From: an uncultured Pelagibacteraceae bacterium | Lineage (GTDB): Bacteria; Pseudomonadota; Alphaproteobacteria; Pelagibacterales; Pelagibacteraceae | NCBI GenBank assembly: GCA_902532195.1 | Contig: CACAHE010000004.1 | Span: 38,683-102,682 of the forward strand | Direction of reading: 5' to 3' | DNA length: 64,000 nt | Shown: positions 8,101 to 17,313 of the stretch, piece after piece | How the letters are laid out: every line of letters starts with the position of its first letter | How positions within the stretch are numbered: position 1 is the first letter of the stretch | Translations under genes and position numbers: made by a program | The notes under the pieces: model-generated | What the model saw: the letters and a program-made list of their open reading frames with translations, nothing else | Told to the model about the DNA's origin: nothing | The model's database searches: none

Positions 8101-8811
8101 ATGAGTCATTTAATTTTAGTACGACATGGTCAAAGTGAGTGGAACTTACAAAAAAGGTTTACTGGATGGGTTGATGTTGAGCTAACTCCCCAAGGAAAAC
8201 TGGAAGCATGTAAGGCTGGAGAATTAATAAAAAACTTAAAACTAAATTTAAATCATTTTTTTTGCTCTTATCAAAAAAGAGCTATCGAAACATTAAATTT
8301 AATTTTAAACACGATAAGAATAAAAAACAATAATGTTATAAAAGCTTGGCAATTAAATGAAAGAAATTATGGAGCATTAACAGGTTTAAACAAAGAAGAA
8401 ATGAAAAAAACTTTGGGGGAAAAAAAAGTTTATGAGTTTAGAAGATCATGGAATATTGCTCCTGAACCATTAAACAAAAATAATCCCTACCATCCTTTAA
8501 ATATTGAAGCATATAATGATGTGCCTAAAAATAAAATTCCAGATACTGAGTCACTGAAAGATACCTATGAAAGAGTAGTTCCATATTATAAAAAAAATAT
8601 ACTTCCTTTAATTAATGAAAATATAATTATTGCTGCACATGGAAACTCTATCCGTTCACTATGTAAATATATATTCGAAATAGATGACGCTAAAATATCA
8701 AGACTAGAAATTCCTACCGGCAATCCATTAGTTTTAAATTTTGAAAATCAAAAGTTAAAAGATGCTAAATACCTAGATAAAGAGAGAGCAAAAGATTTAT
8801 TGGTTTTTTGA
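8101..8811 (+). CDS. gpmA: 2,3-bisphosphoglycerate-dependent phosphoglycerate mutase
   Basis: The enzyme interconverts 3- and 2-phosphoglycerate in glycolysis and gluconeogenesis. It begins SHLILVRHGQSEWN, with the phosphorylated histidine at residue 9, followed by RFTGWVDVELTPQG, LNERNYGALTGLNK (catalytic glutamate) and IIAAHGNSIRSL (second histidine), all typical of GpmA. The length of 236 residues fits the family. I chose the ATG at 8101; a TTG at 8077 would add eight residues that the family does not have. It is divergent from the VanZ-like gene, and its last 15 bases overlap the convergent murU-like gene. Confidence 0.95.
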   Translation: MSHLILVRHGQSEWNLQKRFTGWVDVELTPQGKLEACKAGELIKNLKLNLNHFFCSYQKRAIETLNLILNTIRIKNNNVIKAWQLNERNYGALTGLNKEEMKKTLGEKKVYEFRRSWNIAPEPLNKNNPYHPLNIEAYNDVPKNKIPDTESLKDTYERVVPYYKKNILPLINENIIIAAHGNSIRSLCKYIFEIDDAKISRLEIPTGNPLVLNFENQKLKDAKYLDKERAKDLLVF

Positions 8812-9492
8812 AAGTTTGTTAAATATTTCTATGTCGGTAATATGTGTGAAATCGATTAAACTTTCAAAACCATATAGTTTATTTTCATTAATTAGCTGCC
8901 TCCATATCTCAACAATTGAAAAAGACTTTTTGTTAACAATAGAAAAAATATTTCTATTAATTATTTGGCAACCAGTATAAATAAATTTTTTTTCTTCATA
9001 ATTTAGATTATTTTTTAAATCTAAATTAAAATCTCCTTTAAGTTTTTTATCAAAACTTCTGGATTTGTTAACAACCAATAAAATATTTTGAATTTTATTA
9101 TTTAAATAATAAATCTCCATTTTTCTAATTATTTCAATATATTCTTTGCTCCATATTGTGTCAGGATTAAAAACAATAAAATTATCATTGTGTGTGTTTT
9201 TTATTAAATTTAAAATCCCACCGCCAGTGTCTAGAATAAAATTTCCGTCCTCTATGATATTAATTTTGCAATTAAAATTTTTTTTATTAAGAAATTCTTT
9301 TATTTGTTCTTTTAGGTAAAATGTATTAATCGAAATATTTTTAATTCCTAAGTCATTAATTAAATTAATAGTATTTTCTAATAAACATATATCTTTTACT
9401 TTGAGCAAAGGTTTCGGCGTTTTTAACGTTAATGGATTTAATCTTTTACCATAACCAGCACATAGAATTAATGCATTATTTATTTTTTCCAT
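8797..9492 (-). CDS. murU: nucleotidyltransferase, probable MurU (MurNAc-1-phosphate uridylyltransferase)
   Basis: This 231-residue protein is a sugar-phosphate nucleotidyltransferase: the N-terminal ALILCAGYGKRLNPLTLKTPKPLLKV is the nucleotide-binding signature, followed by EDGNFILDTGGGILN and FIVFNPDTIW with an aspartate for the metal. Its gene overlaps the 3' end of an AmgK-like sugar kinase gene by 13 bases, and both follow tsaE. In Pseudomonas and Caulobacter the AmgK/MurU pair recycles MurNAc directly to UDP-MurNAc, bypassing fosfomycin-sensitive steps. The MurU name therefore rests on family plus context; a mannose-1-phosphate or glucose-1-phosphate nucleotidyltransferase cannot be excluded by motif alone. 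Confidence 0.75.
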   Translation of the reverse strand: MEKINNALILCAGYGKRLNPLTLKTPKPLLKVKDICLLENTINLINDLGIKNISINTFYLKEQIKEFLNKKNFNCKINIIEDGNFILDTGGGILNLIKNTHNDNFIVFNPDTIWSKEYIEIIRKMEIYYLNNKIQNILLVVNKSRSFDKKLKGDFNLDLKNNLNYEEKKFIYTGCQIINRNIFSIVNKKSFSIVEIWRQLINENKLYGFESLIDFTHITDIEIFNKLSKNQ

Positions 9493-10433
9493 TTTTTTTG
9501 CCTAATTTTTTTTGAAAAGTTGTCATCTAAAAATATTTTTAAGTCATGAAATATTTCATTATTATCTATTCTATTCTCTATTAGTTTCCACGCATGTGGT
9601 ATTAAATTTAAATAATAATGTTTTTTATCTCTAGAAGATAATCTTGTAAATATACCAATTATTTTTATATTTCTTAAGACAGACAAAACATCAAAGTCAT
9701 TTTTAAAATCTTTTTTATTTATAGATATATTTTGTTTTAAAAAATATCTGAAAATTTTTTCTTTTAAAGAATTTGACGTTTTTAGCCTCACATCATCAAT
9801 TAGTGAAGCAAGATCATATGCCGGGTTTCCATACAAAGCGTCTTGGGTATCTATAATAGCTAATTTTTTTCTATACTCCATTAAATTAGATATATGAAAA
9901 TCTCTATGCACAAATATATTATTTTTATTTTTTATTTTTGTTAATAACATTTTAATAATAATTTTTAATTTATTATTTATCATTTTTTGTTTTTGTTTAC
10001 TTATAACTTTTACAACATACCAATCTAAAAATAGTTTAGACTCTTTAAAAAGTTTGTCTTTTGAATATTTTGGAATAGTATAATTTGTATTATTAAATGT
10101 TTTAATTTTTTTTGTTTGAATTTTTTGTAATTTTAATAACAATAAAATTATTTTTTTATAATAGTTTATTTTAATTATTCTTTTATTTTTAATTTTATTA
10201 TAAATAGTTTGATCTCCCAAATCTTCTATTTCAATTAAATTTTTTCTATAATATTGTTTTAATAATCTCGGTGCTTTTATTTGATTTTTTAATAAAACTT
10301 TATTTATTGCATCATAAATAAGTAAATTAATTTTTTTTTCTTTTTTACAAAACACAAAAACAGATTTTTTACCTCTATAAAATGTTCTAAATGATGCGTC
10401 TCCTGATAATTTTACCAAATTATTTAAATTCAT
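9480..10433 (-). CDS. amgK: AmgK-like cell-wall sugar kinase (phosphotransferase family)
   Basis: The 317-residue protein has an aminoglycoside/choline kinase fold. The N-terminus keeps LSGDASFRTFYR (the nucleotide loop SxDASxRxYxR of AmgK-type kinases), and the catalytic loop is FVHRDFHISNLM followed by LAIIDTQDALYGNPAYDLASLIDD, the metal-binding motif. AmgK phosphorylates MurNAc or GlcNAc at the anomeric position in murein recycling. Its product would feed the nucleotidyltransferase encoded downstream. The middle is lysine- and isoleucine-rich, as expected for an AT-rich genome. It overlaps both tsaE and murU by 14 and 13 bases, so translation is coupled. Function is inferred from family and order. 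Confidence 0.78.
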   Translation of the reverse strand: MNLNNLVKLSGDASFRTFYRGKKSVFVFCKKEKKINLLIYDAINKVLLKNQIKAPRLLKQYYRKNLIEIEDLGDQTIYNKIKNKRIIKINYYKKIILLLLKLQKIQTKKIKTFNNTNYTIPKYSKDKLFKESKLFLDWYVVKVISKQKQKMINNKLKIIIKMLLTKIKNKNNIFVHRDFHISNLMEYRKKLAIIDTQDALYGNPAYDLASLIDDVRLKTSNSLKEKIFRYFLKQNISINKKDFKNDFDVLSVLRNIKIIGIFTRLSSRDKKHYYLNLIPHAWKLIENRIDNNEIFHDLKIFLDDNFSKKIRQKKWKK

Positions 10434-10899
10434 TAAAAATTTCTTTTTTATAATTGCTAGATATAACTAAACTCCTTTTACTTAAATTTTCTTCATAATT
10501 GAAAAATAACTCAATAATATTTTTTGGTTTTTCTTTAATTATTTCGGGCCACTCAATTAATATTATGGTGTCTTTTTTATTTTCAAATAATCCTATATTT
10601 TTTAGTTCCATTGCACTTTGCACTCTATACAGATCATAGTGACAAATAATCAATTCATCAATTTTGTATTCATGCACTATATTGAAGGTTGGACTTGGTA
10701 TCTCCGTTATTTTATAATTTTTTTTAGCTTGTAGATAGTTGATTAGATGTCTTATAAAAGTTGTTTTACCAACCCCTATTTCTCCGTATAAAAAAACTGT
10801 ATCTCCTTTTGAAAGATAATTTGAAATTTTTTGAGAAATTGACTCTGTGTCTTTTTCTAATGTGATATCAATTTTGCTACTTTTAGTAGCGATATGCAT
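10420..10899 (-). CDS. tsaE: tRNA threonylcarbamoyladenosine biosynthesis ATPase TsaE
   Basis: TsaE is the small ATPase that works with TsaB and TsaD to install t6A37 in ANN-decoding tRNAs. The Walker A motif [21 protein letters not shown] and the downstream [14 protein letters not shown] segment [11 protein letters not shown] plus ILIEWPEII are diagnostic. Two in-frame ATGs exist (10917 and 10899); I prefer 10899 because it shortens the overlap with the ahcY 3' end to 17 bases, but the longer form is possible. It overlaps amgK at the other end. Association of tsaE with amgK and murU is a recurrent alphaproteobacterial arrangement. Confidence 0.9.
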   Translation of the reverse strand: MHIATKSSKIDITLEKDTESISQKISNYLSKGDTVFLYGEIGVGKTTFIRHLINYLQAKKNYKITEIPSPTFNIVHEYKIDELIICHYDLYRVQSAMELKNIGLFENKKDTIILIEWPEIIKEKPKNIIELFFNYEENLSKRSLVISSNYKKEIFNEFK

Positions 10900-12169
10900 C
10901 GGGTTTGTAAGGTCCATCAGGTGTTACACTAATATAATCGGCCTGATCTTTAGACATTTTTGTAAGTTTAGCGCCCACTTTTTCTAAGTGTAATCTAGCT
11001 ACTTTTTCATCAAGATGTTTTGGTAAAACGTAAACTTTTTTTTCGTACTTATCTGAATTATTCCATAACTCTATTTGAGCAGTTACTTGATTAGTAAATG
11101 AAGCACTCATTACAAAACTTGGATGTCCAGTGGCACAACCTAAGTTAACCAGTCTTCCTTCAGCAAGCAAAATTATTCTTTTCTTACTTGGCAGAGTTAT
11201 TTCGTGAACTTGTGGCTTAATTTCATCCCATTTATAATTTTTCAATGCTTCAACCTGAATTTCATTATCAAAGTGCCCAATATTACATAATATTGCTCTA
11301 TCTTTCATTTCTCTCATATGATCAGCGGTCACTATGTCTTTGTTTCCTGTTGCTGTAACGACTATATCTGCTTCTTTAATCATTTCGTCCATGAGCACAA
11401 CTTCATAACCTTCCATTGCGGCTTGTAGAGCACATATTGGATCAGTTTCGGTAACCATTACTCTCGCTCCGCTTTGTCTTAATGAAGCAGCGCTTCCTTT
11501 TCCAACGTCACCAAATCCTGCAACGATTGCAACTTTTCCTGACATCATAACATCCGTTGCTCTTTTAATTCCGTCTACTAAGCTTTCTCTGCAACCATAT
11601 AAATTATCAAATTTAGACTTTGTTACAGAATCGTTAACATTGATTGCTGGAACTAATAATGTTCCTTGAGCTTCCATCTTCTTAAGCGCTAGCACTCCAG
11701 TTGTTGTTTCTTCGGATAATCCTTTAATATCTTTTAATAAATCTTTATAATCTTTATGCATAAGCGCAGTTAAATCACCACCATCATCAAGAATCATATT
11801 AGGTTTCCAATCCTTTTTTCCCTCAATAGTTTGCTTAACACACCACCAATATTCCTCTTCGGTCTCACCTTTCCATGCAAACACTGGTATGCCTACTTTT
11901 GCAATTGCTGCTGCAGCATGATCTTGGGTTGAAAAAATGTTACAAGATGACCATCTTACTTCTGCGCCTAATTCTACAAGTGTTTCAATTAATACTGCTG
12001 TTTGAATAGTCATATGCAAACATCCAAGAATTCTAGCTCCTTTAAGGGGATGCTTGCCTTTATACTCTTTTCTTAATGCCATCAATCCTGGCATTTCAGT
12101 TTCTGCTAAGGAAATTTCTTTTCTTCCAAAATCTGCAAGGTTTATATCTTTTACTTTGAAATCTGTCAT
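10883..12169 (-). CDS. ahcY: adenosylhomocysteinase
   Basis: AhcY hydrolyses S-adenosylhomocysteine to adenosine and homocysteine, closing the methylation cycle. The 428-residue sequence shows [34 protein letters not shown], the NAD-binding loop [19 protein letters not shown] and the C-terminal [10 protein letters not shown], all conserved. It is a cytoplasmic NAD-dependent tetramer. A promoter-like pair (see 12179-12207) ends about ten bases before the start, so the message may be nearly leaderless. The gene follows chvG after 45 bases. With metX and metW in this window it belongs to methionine and SAM metabolism. Confidence 0.97.
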   Translation of the reverse strand: MTDFKVKDINLADFGRKEISLAETEMPGLMALRKEYKGKHPLKGARILGCLHMTIQTAVLIETLVELGAEVRWSSCNIFSTQDHAAAAIAKVGIPVFAWKGETEEEYWWCVKQTIEGKKDWKPNMILDDGGDLTALMHKDYKDLLKDIKGLSEETTTGVLALKKMEAQGTLLVPAINVNDSVTKSKFDNLYGCRESLVDGIKRATDVMMSGKVAIVAGFGDVGKGSAASLRQSGARVMVTETDPICALQAAMEGYEVVLMDEMIKEADIVVTATGNKDIVTADHMREMKDRAILCNIGHFDNEIQVEALKNYKWDEIKPQVHEITLPSKKRIILLAEGRLVNLGCATGHPSFVMSASFTNQVTAQIELWNNSDKYEKKVYVLPKHLDEKVARLHLEKVGAKLTKMSKDQADYISVTPDGPYKPDAYRY

Positions 12170-12178
12170 GAGCGAAGT

Positions 12179-12207
12179 TATTTAGCAATATTATTTAAAA
12201 TAATCAA
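12179..12207 (-). promoter_or_regulatory. candidate sigma-70 promoter for ahcY
   Basis: Read on the minus strand, TTGATT (12202-12207) and TAAATA (12179-12184) are separated by 17 bases. The expected transcript start would be within a few bases of the ahcY ATG at 12169, giving almost no leader. This is a motif reading in AT-rich DNA, where chance matches are common. Confidence 0.4.
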
Positions 12208-12214
12208 CTTTTGT

Positions 12215-13744
12215 TTAAACTCCTGGAAAAGAAATTTCGATTTTTGCACCCTTGACCTTATTGTTTGATGCTAAAATATTGCCATTATGGAGTTCAACCA
12301 AATTTTTCACTATATTTAACCCTAAACCAGAGTGTTTACCGAACTTATCTGGTCTATTACTATAAAATCTTTTAAATATTTTTTGAGTATCGTTTTCTCT
12401 AAAACCCTCTCCTTCATCTACTACCTTTAAATTTACAGATCCATTTTTTTTTTCTAATTCAACAATAATTTCTTGATTATTTTTACTGAATGAAATTGAA
12501 TTATCTAGTAGATTTGCAATTATTTGCTCAATCCTATTTTCTATTCCTAATATATGATAATTTTTTTCTCCATTAGTTTTCATCTTTATTGATATTCCTC
12601 TTTTAGAATCATATATACTGTTGAAATCATCAACAACTGACTTAGTAATTAAAATTAAATCTAATTTTTTCATTTTTTCTGAAGAAATAGCAACCTCATC
12701 TTTTAACATTTGTGAGTAGTCTGTTATTAATCTTTCTATTCTTTCCACATCATGTGAAACTATACCAATGAGTTTATCTCTTTGATCTTTGTCTTCGGTT
12801 TCAGATATTATTTCTGAAGCACTTTTCAATGATGCTAGTGGGTTTCTAATTTCATGTACTAAATCAGTTGAAAAATTTTCTGCAGTATTTATTCGTTTTT
12901 GCAATTCATTTGTCATTGCATCAAGCGATTTAGACAGCTTACCTAATTCATCATTCCTTTTCTTGATTGGTTCGATATCTAATTTTATTTTTGTCTTATC
13001 TTTAATTATATTAGTATAATTAACTAGGTTTTTAATTGGTTTTAAAAAATATCTATTTAAAACAAGAGAAAAAACAATAATAACTATTACAACAGCAAAA
13101 AATGTTCGTATAATAAAATTTTTTCTTTCATTAATTGCAGTTTTTATTTCATTTGCATTTTCTGTTATAGCTAAATATCCAATATTTTTTTTACCATCAT
13201 TAACATTTTTTATTGTGACCAAAAAAAATTGGTTATAAGTTTCTTCTGTAAAAGTATAAGGTTTTCCAAATTCTTTAGAACTTGCATAATTTGAAACAAT
13301 ATCACTTATTGATAATGCTTTATTTTTTTTTTTAGTTACGTTTTCTTTATACTCTAAATTATCAGTTTCATTTAATTCACTTAACTCAATTATTTCTAAC
13401 TTTTGAGAAAATGATCTTGGGTCAAGATCTAAATTATCAGTATCTCCTATTAAATTAAATTTATCATCAAGTATAATAACTCTATCCAAATTCTGAAAAA
13501 GAAAACGAGTGGAAAATAAAAATTTTTTAATTTCATTTTCAGTAAAATCTATTTTTAATCTATTAATATTATCTATAGTGTTATCAATGATTTTAATATG
13601 ATTTGATGCTTTTTTATTTATTAAGCTTGGTTGAATTGTATCTAAGTAAACTACAGTAAAACTTCCAATAACAATAAAAATAATTAAATTTATAAATATA
13701 AATTTTTTAAGTATAGATAAATTCGTTATAAGACTACTAAACAT
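12215..13744 (-). CDS. chvG: ChvG-type sensor histidine kinase
   Basis: The protein has an N-terminal membrane helix (about 10-32), a periplasmic sensor region, a second membrane helix (about 210-232), a HAMP-like linker, the dimerisation box FSTDLVHEIRNPLASLKSA with the phosphorylated histidine, and an ATPase domain (NLLDNSISFS, VDEGEGF, GLGLNIVKNLV). This order and the VHEIRNPLASL box match the ChvG/ExoS family, which senses envelope stress or acidity in alphaproteobacteria. I chose the ATG at 13744, which overlaps the chvI stop as TAATG; a TTG at 13759 would add five residues. It partners ChvI. The signal sensed here is unknown. Confidence 0.88.
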   Translation of the reverse strand: MFSSLITNLSILKKFIFINLIIFIVIGSFTVVYLDTIQPSLINKKASNHIKIIDNTIDNINRLKIDFTENEIKKFLFSTRFLFQNLDRVIILDDKFNLIGDTDNLDLDPRSFSQKLEIIELSELNETDNLEYKENVTKKKNKALSISDIVSNYASSKEFGKPYTFTEETYNQFFLVTIKNVNDGKKNIGYLAITENANEIKTAINERKNFIIRTFFAVVIVIIVFSLVLNRYFLKPIKNLVNYTNIIKDKTKIKLDIEPIKKRNDELGKLSKSLDAMTNELQKRINTAENFSTDLVHEIRNPLASLKSASEIISETEDKDQRDKLIGIVSHDVERIERLITDYSQMLKDEVAISSEKMKKLDLILITKSVVDDFNSIYDSKRGISIKMKTNGEKNYHILGIENRIEQIIANLLDNSISFSKNNQEIIVELEKKNGSVNLKVVDEGEGFRENDTQKIFKRFYSNRPDKFGKHSGLGLNIVKNLVELHNGNILASNNKVKGAKIEISFPGV

Positions 13745-14445
13745 TAATTTACGTTCCAACGATATCCACTTCCATATCTTGTTTCAATTGCAGAAAATTC
13801 ACTGTCTATTTTTTTGAATTTTTTTCTAATTCTTTTAACATGACTATCTATAGTTCTATCCTCAATATCAGTGTCCTCTCTATAAGCGATATCCATTAAT
13901 TGTGACCTTTCTTTAATAATCCCTGGTCTTTTTGCTAATTCTTGAACAATCAAAAACTCAGTTGTTGTAAGCTTATCTGGTAGAGATTTTCCTCCCCATT
14001 CACATTCTAATTGCGAAGGATCTAATCTTAATTTTCCATGAGAAATGATATTTTTTGAATCTTCGATAATATTTATATTTTTTTTTCTAAGCTGAACTCT
14101 TATTCTTTCAATTAACACTTTAACAGAAAATCCACCTGATTTCTTTATAAAATCATCAGCACCAAGCTTTAAACCTAAAAGTTCATCTACCTCTTCATCT
14201 TTTGAAGTCAAAAAAATTACAGGTAAAGAAGTTTTTTTTCTTAATTTTTTTAATAATTCTTCACCATCCATTTTTGGCATTTTAATATCTATTACTGCCA
14301 AATCTGGAGGAGTTCTAGATAAACCTATAAGTGCACTTTCTCCGTCTAAGTACGTTTGAACTTTAAAACCTTCTTTTTCTAATGCAATGCTCAAACTTGT
14401 TAGAATATTTCTATCATCATCAATTAATGCAATTGTATGATTCAT
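13744..14445 (-). CDS. chvI: ChvI-type response regulator (OmpR family)
   Basis: The receiver domain begins TIALIDDDRNILTSLSIALEKEGF, with the phosphorylated aspartate in LAVIDIKMPKMDGEE and the switch threonine in IFLTSKDEEVDELLGLKLGADDFI, nearly the ChvI consensus. The C-terminal winged helix ends DRTIDSHVKRIRKKFKKID and IETRYGSGYRWN. The usual K-P after DDFI is changed to KKSGG, see findings. ChvI activates envelope, succinoglycan or acid-response genes in relatives; targets here cannot be seen. It lies directly downstream of polA and is coupled to chvG by a one-base overlap. Confidence 0.9.
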   Translation of the reverse strand: MNHTIALIDDDRNILTSLSIALEKEGFKVQTYLDGESALIGLSRTPPDLAVIDIKMPKMDGEELLKKLRKKTSLPVIFLTSKDEEVDELLGLKLGADDFIKKSGGFSVKVLIERIRVQLRKKNINIIEDSKNIISHGKLRLDPSQLECEWGGKSLPDKLTTTEFLIVQELAKRPGIIKERSQLMDIAYREDTDIEDRTIDSHVKRIRKKFKKIDSEFSAIETRYGSGYRWNVN

Positions 14446-14449
14446 AATT

Positions 14450-14470
14450 ATTTAGTTAAAAATACTAAAT
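14450..14470. repeat. 7-bp inverted repeat between polA and chvI
   Basis: ATTTAGT and ACTAAAT form perfect 7-bp arms around a 7-base spacer, directly in front of the chvI start. It could be an operator (for example autoregulation), a weak processing hairpin, or chance in AT-rich DNA. There is no T-run that would make it an intrinsic terminator on the minus strand. Confidence 0.35.
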
Positions 14471-14497
14471 TGTTCTAATTTGGGCAAGACTTCTTGA

Positions 14498-17263
14498 TTA
14501 ATGAAGATCCCCCCAATTACTTCCTGAATTTATATCAACCAGCAAAGGTATAGAAAATGAGTGTAGATTACTATCTTTTACACTTGACATTTCCTTCTTA
14601 ATTATTTTTGTGTATTCGCTAACACTTGATTTTACTGTTTCAAAAATTAATTCATCGTGAATTTGAAGTAATATCTTACATTCAACATTTTTAACCTCCT
14701 CAAATTTTTTACTAATACGAATCATTGCCATTCTCATAATTTCAGATGCTGACCCTTGGATGGGAGCATTAATTGCTGCCCTTTCTTGGAAATTTCTTAC
14801 ATTATAATTTTTATCATTTATACCTGTTATATGAGTTTTTCTTCCAAAAATATTTTTAACATAACCACTTTTTCTACAAAATTTTATGGTGGAAACCATG
14901 TATTCCTTAATTTCAGGAAATTTAATAAAATAAGAATTTAAAAAATCTTCTGCTTCATTGTTGGAAACATTTATTTGTTTAGCAAGACCGTATTGGGAGA
15001 TACCATAAATTATTCCAAAATTTATAGCTTTAGCTTTTCTTCTCATATCAAAATCTATTTTTTTTATATCTACATTAAATACTTGACTTGCAGTTAATGA
15101 GTGTATGTCTTCATTATTAATGAACGCTTTTTTAAGTTCTTTAACATCTGCTAGGTCAGCAAGAATTCTCATTTCAATCTGATTATAGTCTGCTGAAATA
15201 AGACATGAATTTTTTTCTGCTATAAATCCTTTTCTTATATCTTTTCCATCTTCACTTTTAATTGGAATATTTTGTAAATTAGGATCACTTGACGCCAAAC
15301 GACCAGTTGATGTAGCTGCTAACAGAAAAGAAGTATGTACTCTTTTAGACTTAGGATTTAAATGTTCTACTAAAGAATCTGAATAAGTATTTTTTAGTTT
15401 TGCAACCTGCCTCCAATCCAAAACTAATTTTGGAAGCTTGTGTCCTTTAAAAGCTAAATCTTCTAAAACTGCTGCACTTGTTGCATAGCTTCCTTTTTTT
15501 GTTTTTTTAAGTGATGCTATTTTCATCTCATTATATAATACTTCTCCAAGTTGTTTCGTTGATCCAATATTAAATTCTTTATTTGCTATTTTAAATATTT
15601 CTTTTTCTAGAATATTTATTTTTTTTTCAAATTTCTTAGATAATGATTTGAGAATATTTGTATCTAATTTAATTCCATCAATTTCCATTAATGCCAATAT
15701 TTTTATTAATGGTTTTTCAAATGTTTCATAAATATTTGTTAATTTTTCATTTATAATATTTTTATAAAATATTTTATAAAGTCTTAAAGTTACATCCGCA
15801 TCTTCAGCGGCATAATTTTTTGCACTATTAATATCAACTTCGCTAAAATTAATTTGTTTTTTCCCAGAGCCTACTAATTCTTTAAATGAAATAGTTTTAT
15901 GGCCTAAATGAATTTTGGATAAAGTATCCATGTTATGTCTATTTTTACCTGCGTCAAGCACATAGGACATCAACATAGTATCCTCCATACAATTCATGAT
16001 AACACCTCTATGATATAATATTATGAAATCAAATTTAATATTTTGTCCAATTTTTTTTATACTTGGATCTTCTAATATTGGTTTAAGAATTTTTAAAACT
16101 TTTTTCTCATCAAAATTATTTTCATTTAAATGTCCTATGGGAATATAGCCTGCTTTACCAATATCAGTTGATATAGATATTCCTACTAAGTTGGCTTGGT
16201 GAGGGTCTAAAGATGTTGTTTCGGTATCTATTGCCAATGCTCCTTTTTCCTCTATTTCAGCAATCCATTTTTTCAAGTCATTTTCATTTTGTATTAAAAC
16301 GTAATCTTTATTATTAATTTTTTTATAACTTTCATTGTTTTTTTTTTCTTTTTCAAATTGAAGTTCGCCATATTTAGAAATTACTGAACTTAACAACCTA
16401 TTAAATTCCATTTCTCTTAAAAAATTATAAAGTTTTTCTTTATCTATTTCTTTTAATTTAAAATCTGCAACATCATCTTTAATGGGAACATCTTTTTTAA
16501 GTGTTACAAGTTTTTTACTTATTATCGCTTTATCTTTATTCTCTAACAATGTTTCTCTTCTTTTATTTTGTTTAATTTTATCTGCATTACTTAACAAGTT
16601 TTCTAGTGTTTTATATTCTTTAATTAGTTCAGCTGCAGTTTTTACTCCGATGCCAGGAACGCCTGGAACATTATCGCTGCTATCTCCGGCTAAAGCTTGA
16701 ACATCAATTACTTTATCTGGACTTACTCCAAATTTTTTTTCTACATCTTCATTTGATATGAATTTGTTTTTCATTGGATCATAAATTCTGATATTTTTTT
16801 TAAATAATTGCATTAAATCTTTATCAGACGAAACGATCGTTACCTTTCCACCTTTTTTAATAATCTGTTCTGAATACGTAGCTATTAGATCATCTGCTTC
16901 ATAATTAATTAATTCAATAGAAGGTAAATTAAATGCTTTAACTGATTTTCTAATAAAATTAAATTGTGGTATTAAATCATCTGGAGCATCATCTCTGTTA
17001 GCTTTATATTCAGAATAAATTTCATTTCTAAAATTTTTCCTAGCAGAATCAAAAATTACTGCAAAGTGAGTAGGTTTATCTTTATTGTCTTCTGATTTTG
17101 AGTCTTCAAGTAGTTTAAACAGCATATTGCAAAAGCCATTTACTGCACCTGTTGGCATGCCATCACTTTTTCTGCTAAGTGGAGGTAATGCGTAATAGGC
17201 TCTAAAAATATATCCTGAGCCATCAATAAGATAATAATGATCAGTTTTATTTATATTTGACAT
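14498..17263 (-). CDS. polA: DNA polymerase I
   Basis: This 921-residue enzyme has the full three-domain plan. The 5'-3' exonuclease occupies about residues 1-295 (LIDGSGYIFRAYYALP, VSSDKDLMQL, GDSSDNVPGVPGIG). The 3'-5' exonuclease (about 320-510) keeps the metal ligands in LAIDTETTSLD, GQNIKFDF and YAAEDADVTLRLY, so proofreading should be active. The polymerase domain (about 530-921) has STGRLASSDPNLQNIP, SADYNQIEMRILADL, RRKAKAINFGIIYGIS and LLQIHDELIFE. It works in Okazaki fragment maturation and repair. The gene is divergent from the ABC ATPase gene with a 50-base gap and is followed by chvI. Confidence 0.97.
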   Translation of the reverse strand: MSNINKTDHYYLIDGSGYIFRAYYALPPLSRKSDGMPTGAVNGFCNMLFKLLEDSKSEDNKDKPTHFAVIFDSARKNFRNEIYSEYKANRDDAPDDLIPQFNFIRKSVKAFNLPSIELINYEADDLIATYSEQIIKKGGKVTIVSSDKDLMQLFKKNIRIYDPMKNKFISNEDVEKKFGVSPDKVIDVQALAGDSSDNVPGVPGIGVKTAAELIKEYKTLENLLSNADKIKQNKRRETLLENKDKAIISKKLVTLKKDVPIKDDVADFKLKEIDKEKLYNFLREMEFNRLLSSVISKYGELQFEKEKKNNESYKKINNKDYVLIQNENDLKKWIAEIEEKGALAIDTETTSLDPHQANLVGISISTDIGKAGYIPIGHLNENNFDEKKVLKILKPILEDPSIKKIGQNIKFDFIILYHRGVIMNCMEDTMLMSYVLDAGKNRHNMDTLSKIHLGHKTISFKELVGSGKKQINFSEVDINSAKNYAAEDADVTLRLYKIFYKNIINEKLTNIYETFEKPLIKILALMEIDGIKLDTNILKSLSKKFEKKINILEKEIFKIANKEFNIGSTKQLGEVLYNEMKIASLKKTKKGSYATSAAVLEDLAFKGHKLPKLVLDWRQVAKLKNTYSDSLVEHLNPKSKRVHTSFLLAATSTGRLASSDPNLQNIPIKSEDGKDIRKGFIAEKNSCLISADYNQIEMRILADLADVKELKKAFINNEDIHSLTASQVFNVDIKKIDFDMRRKAKAINFGIIYGISQYGLAKQINVSNNEAEDFLNSYFIKFPEIKEYMVSTIKFCRKSGYVKNIFGRKTHITGINDKNYNVRNFQERAAINAPIQGSASEIMRMAMIRISKKFEEVKNVECKILLQIHDELIFETVKSSVSEYTKIIKKEMSSVKDSNLHSFSIPLLVDINSGSNWGDLH

Positions 17264-17302
17264 ATAATTGTGTTATTTATTTTAAATCACATGTTATAAA
17301 TC

Positions 17303-17308
17303 TATAAT
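17303..17308 (+). promoter_or_regulatory. -10 box (TATAAT) immediately before the ABC ATPase gene
   Basis: A perfect TATAAT ends five bases before the ATG at 17314, so initiation at the usual distance would fall at or next to the start codon. No good -35 is visible, although TTTTAA lies 17 bases upstream. If real, the transcript is leaderless. Confidence 0.35.
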
Positions 17309-17313
17309 TATTT

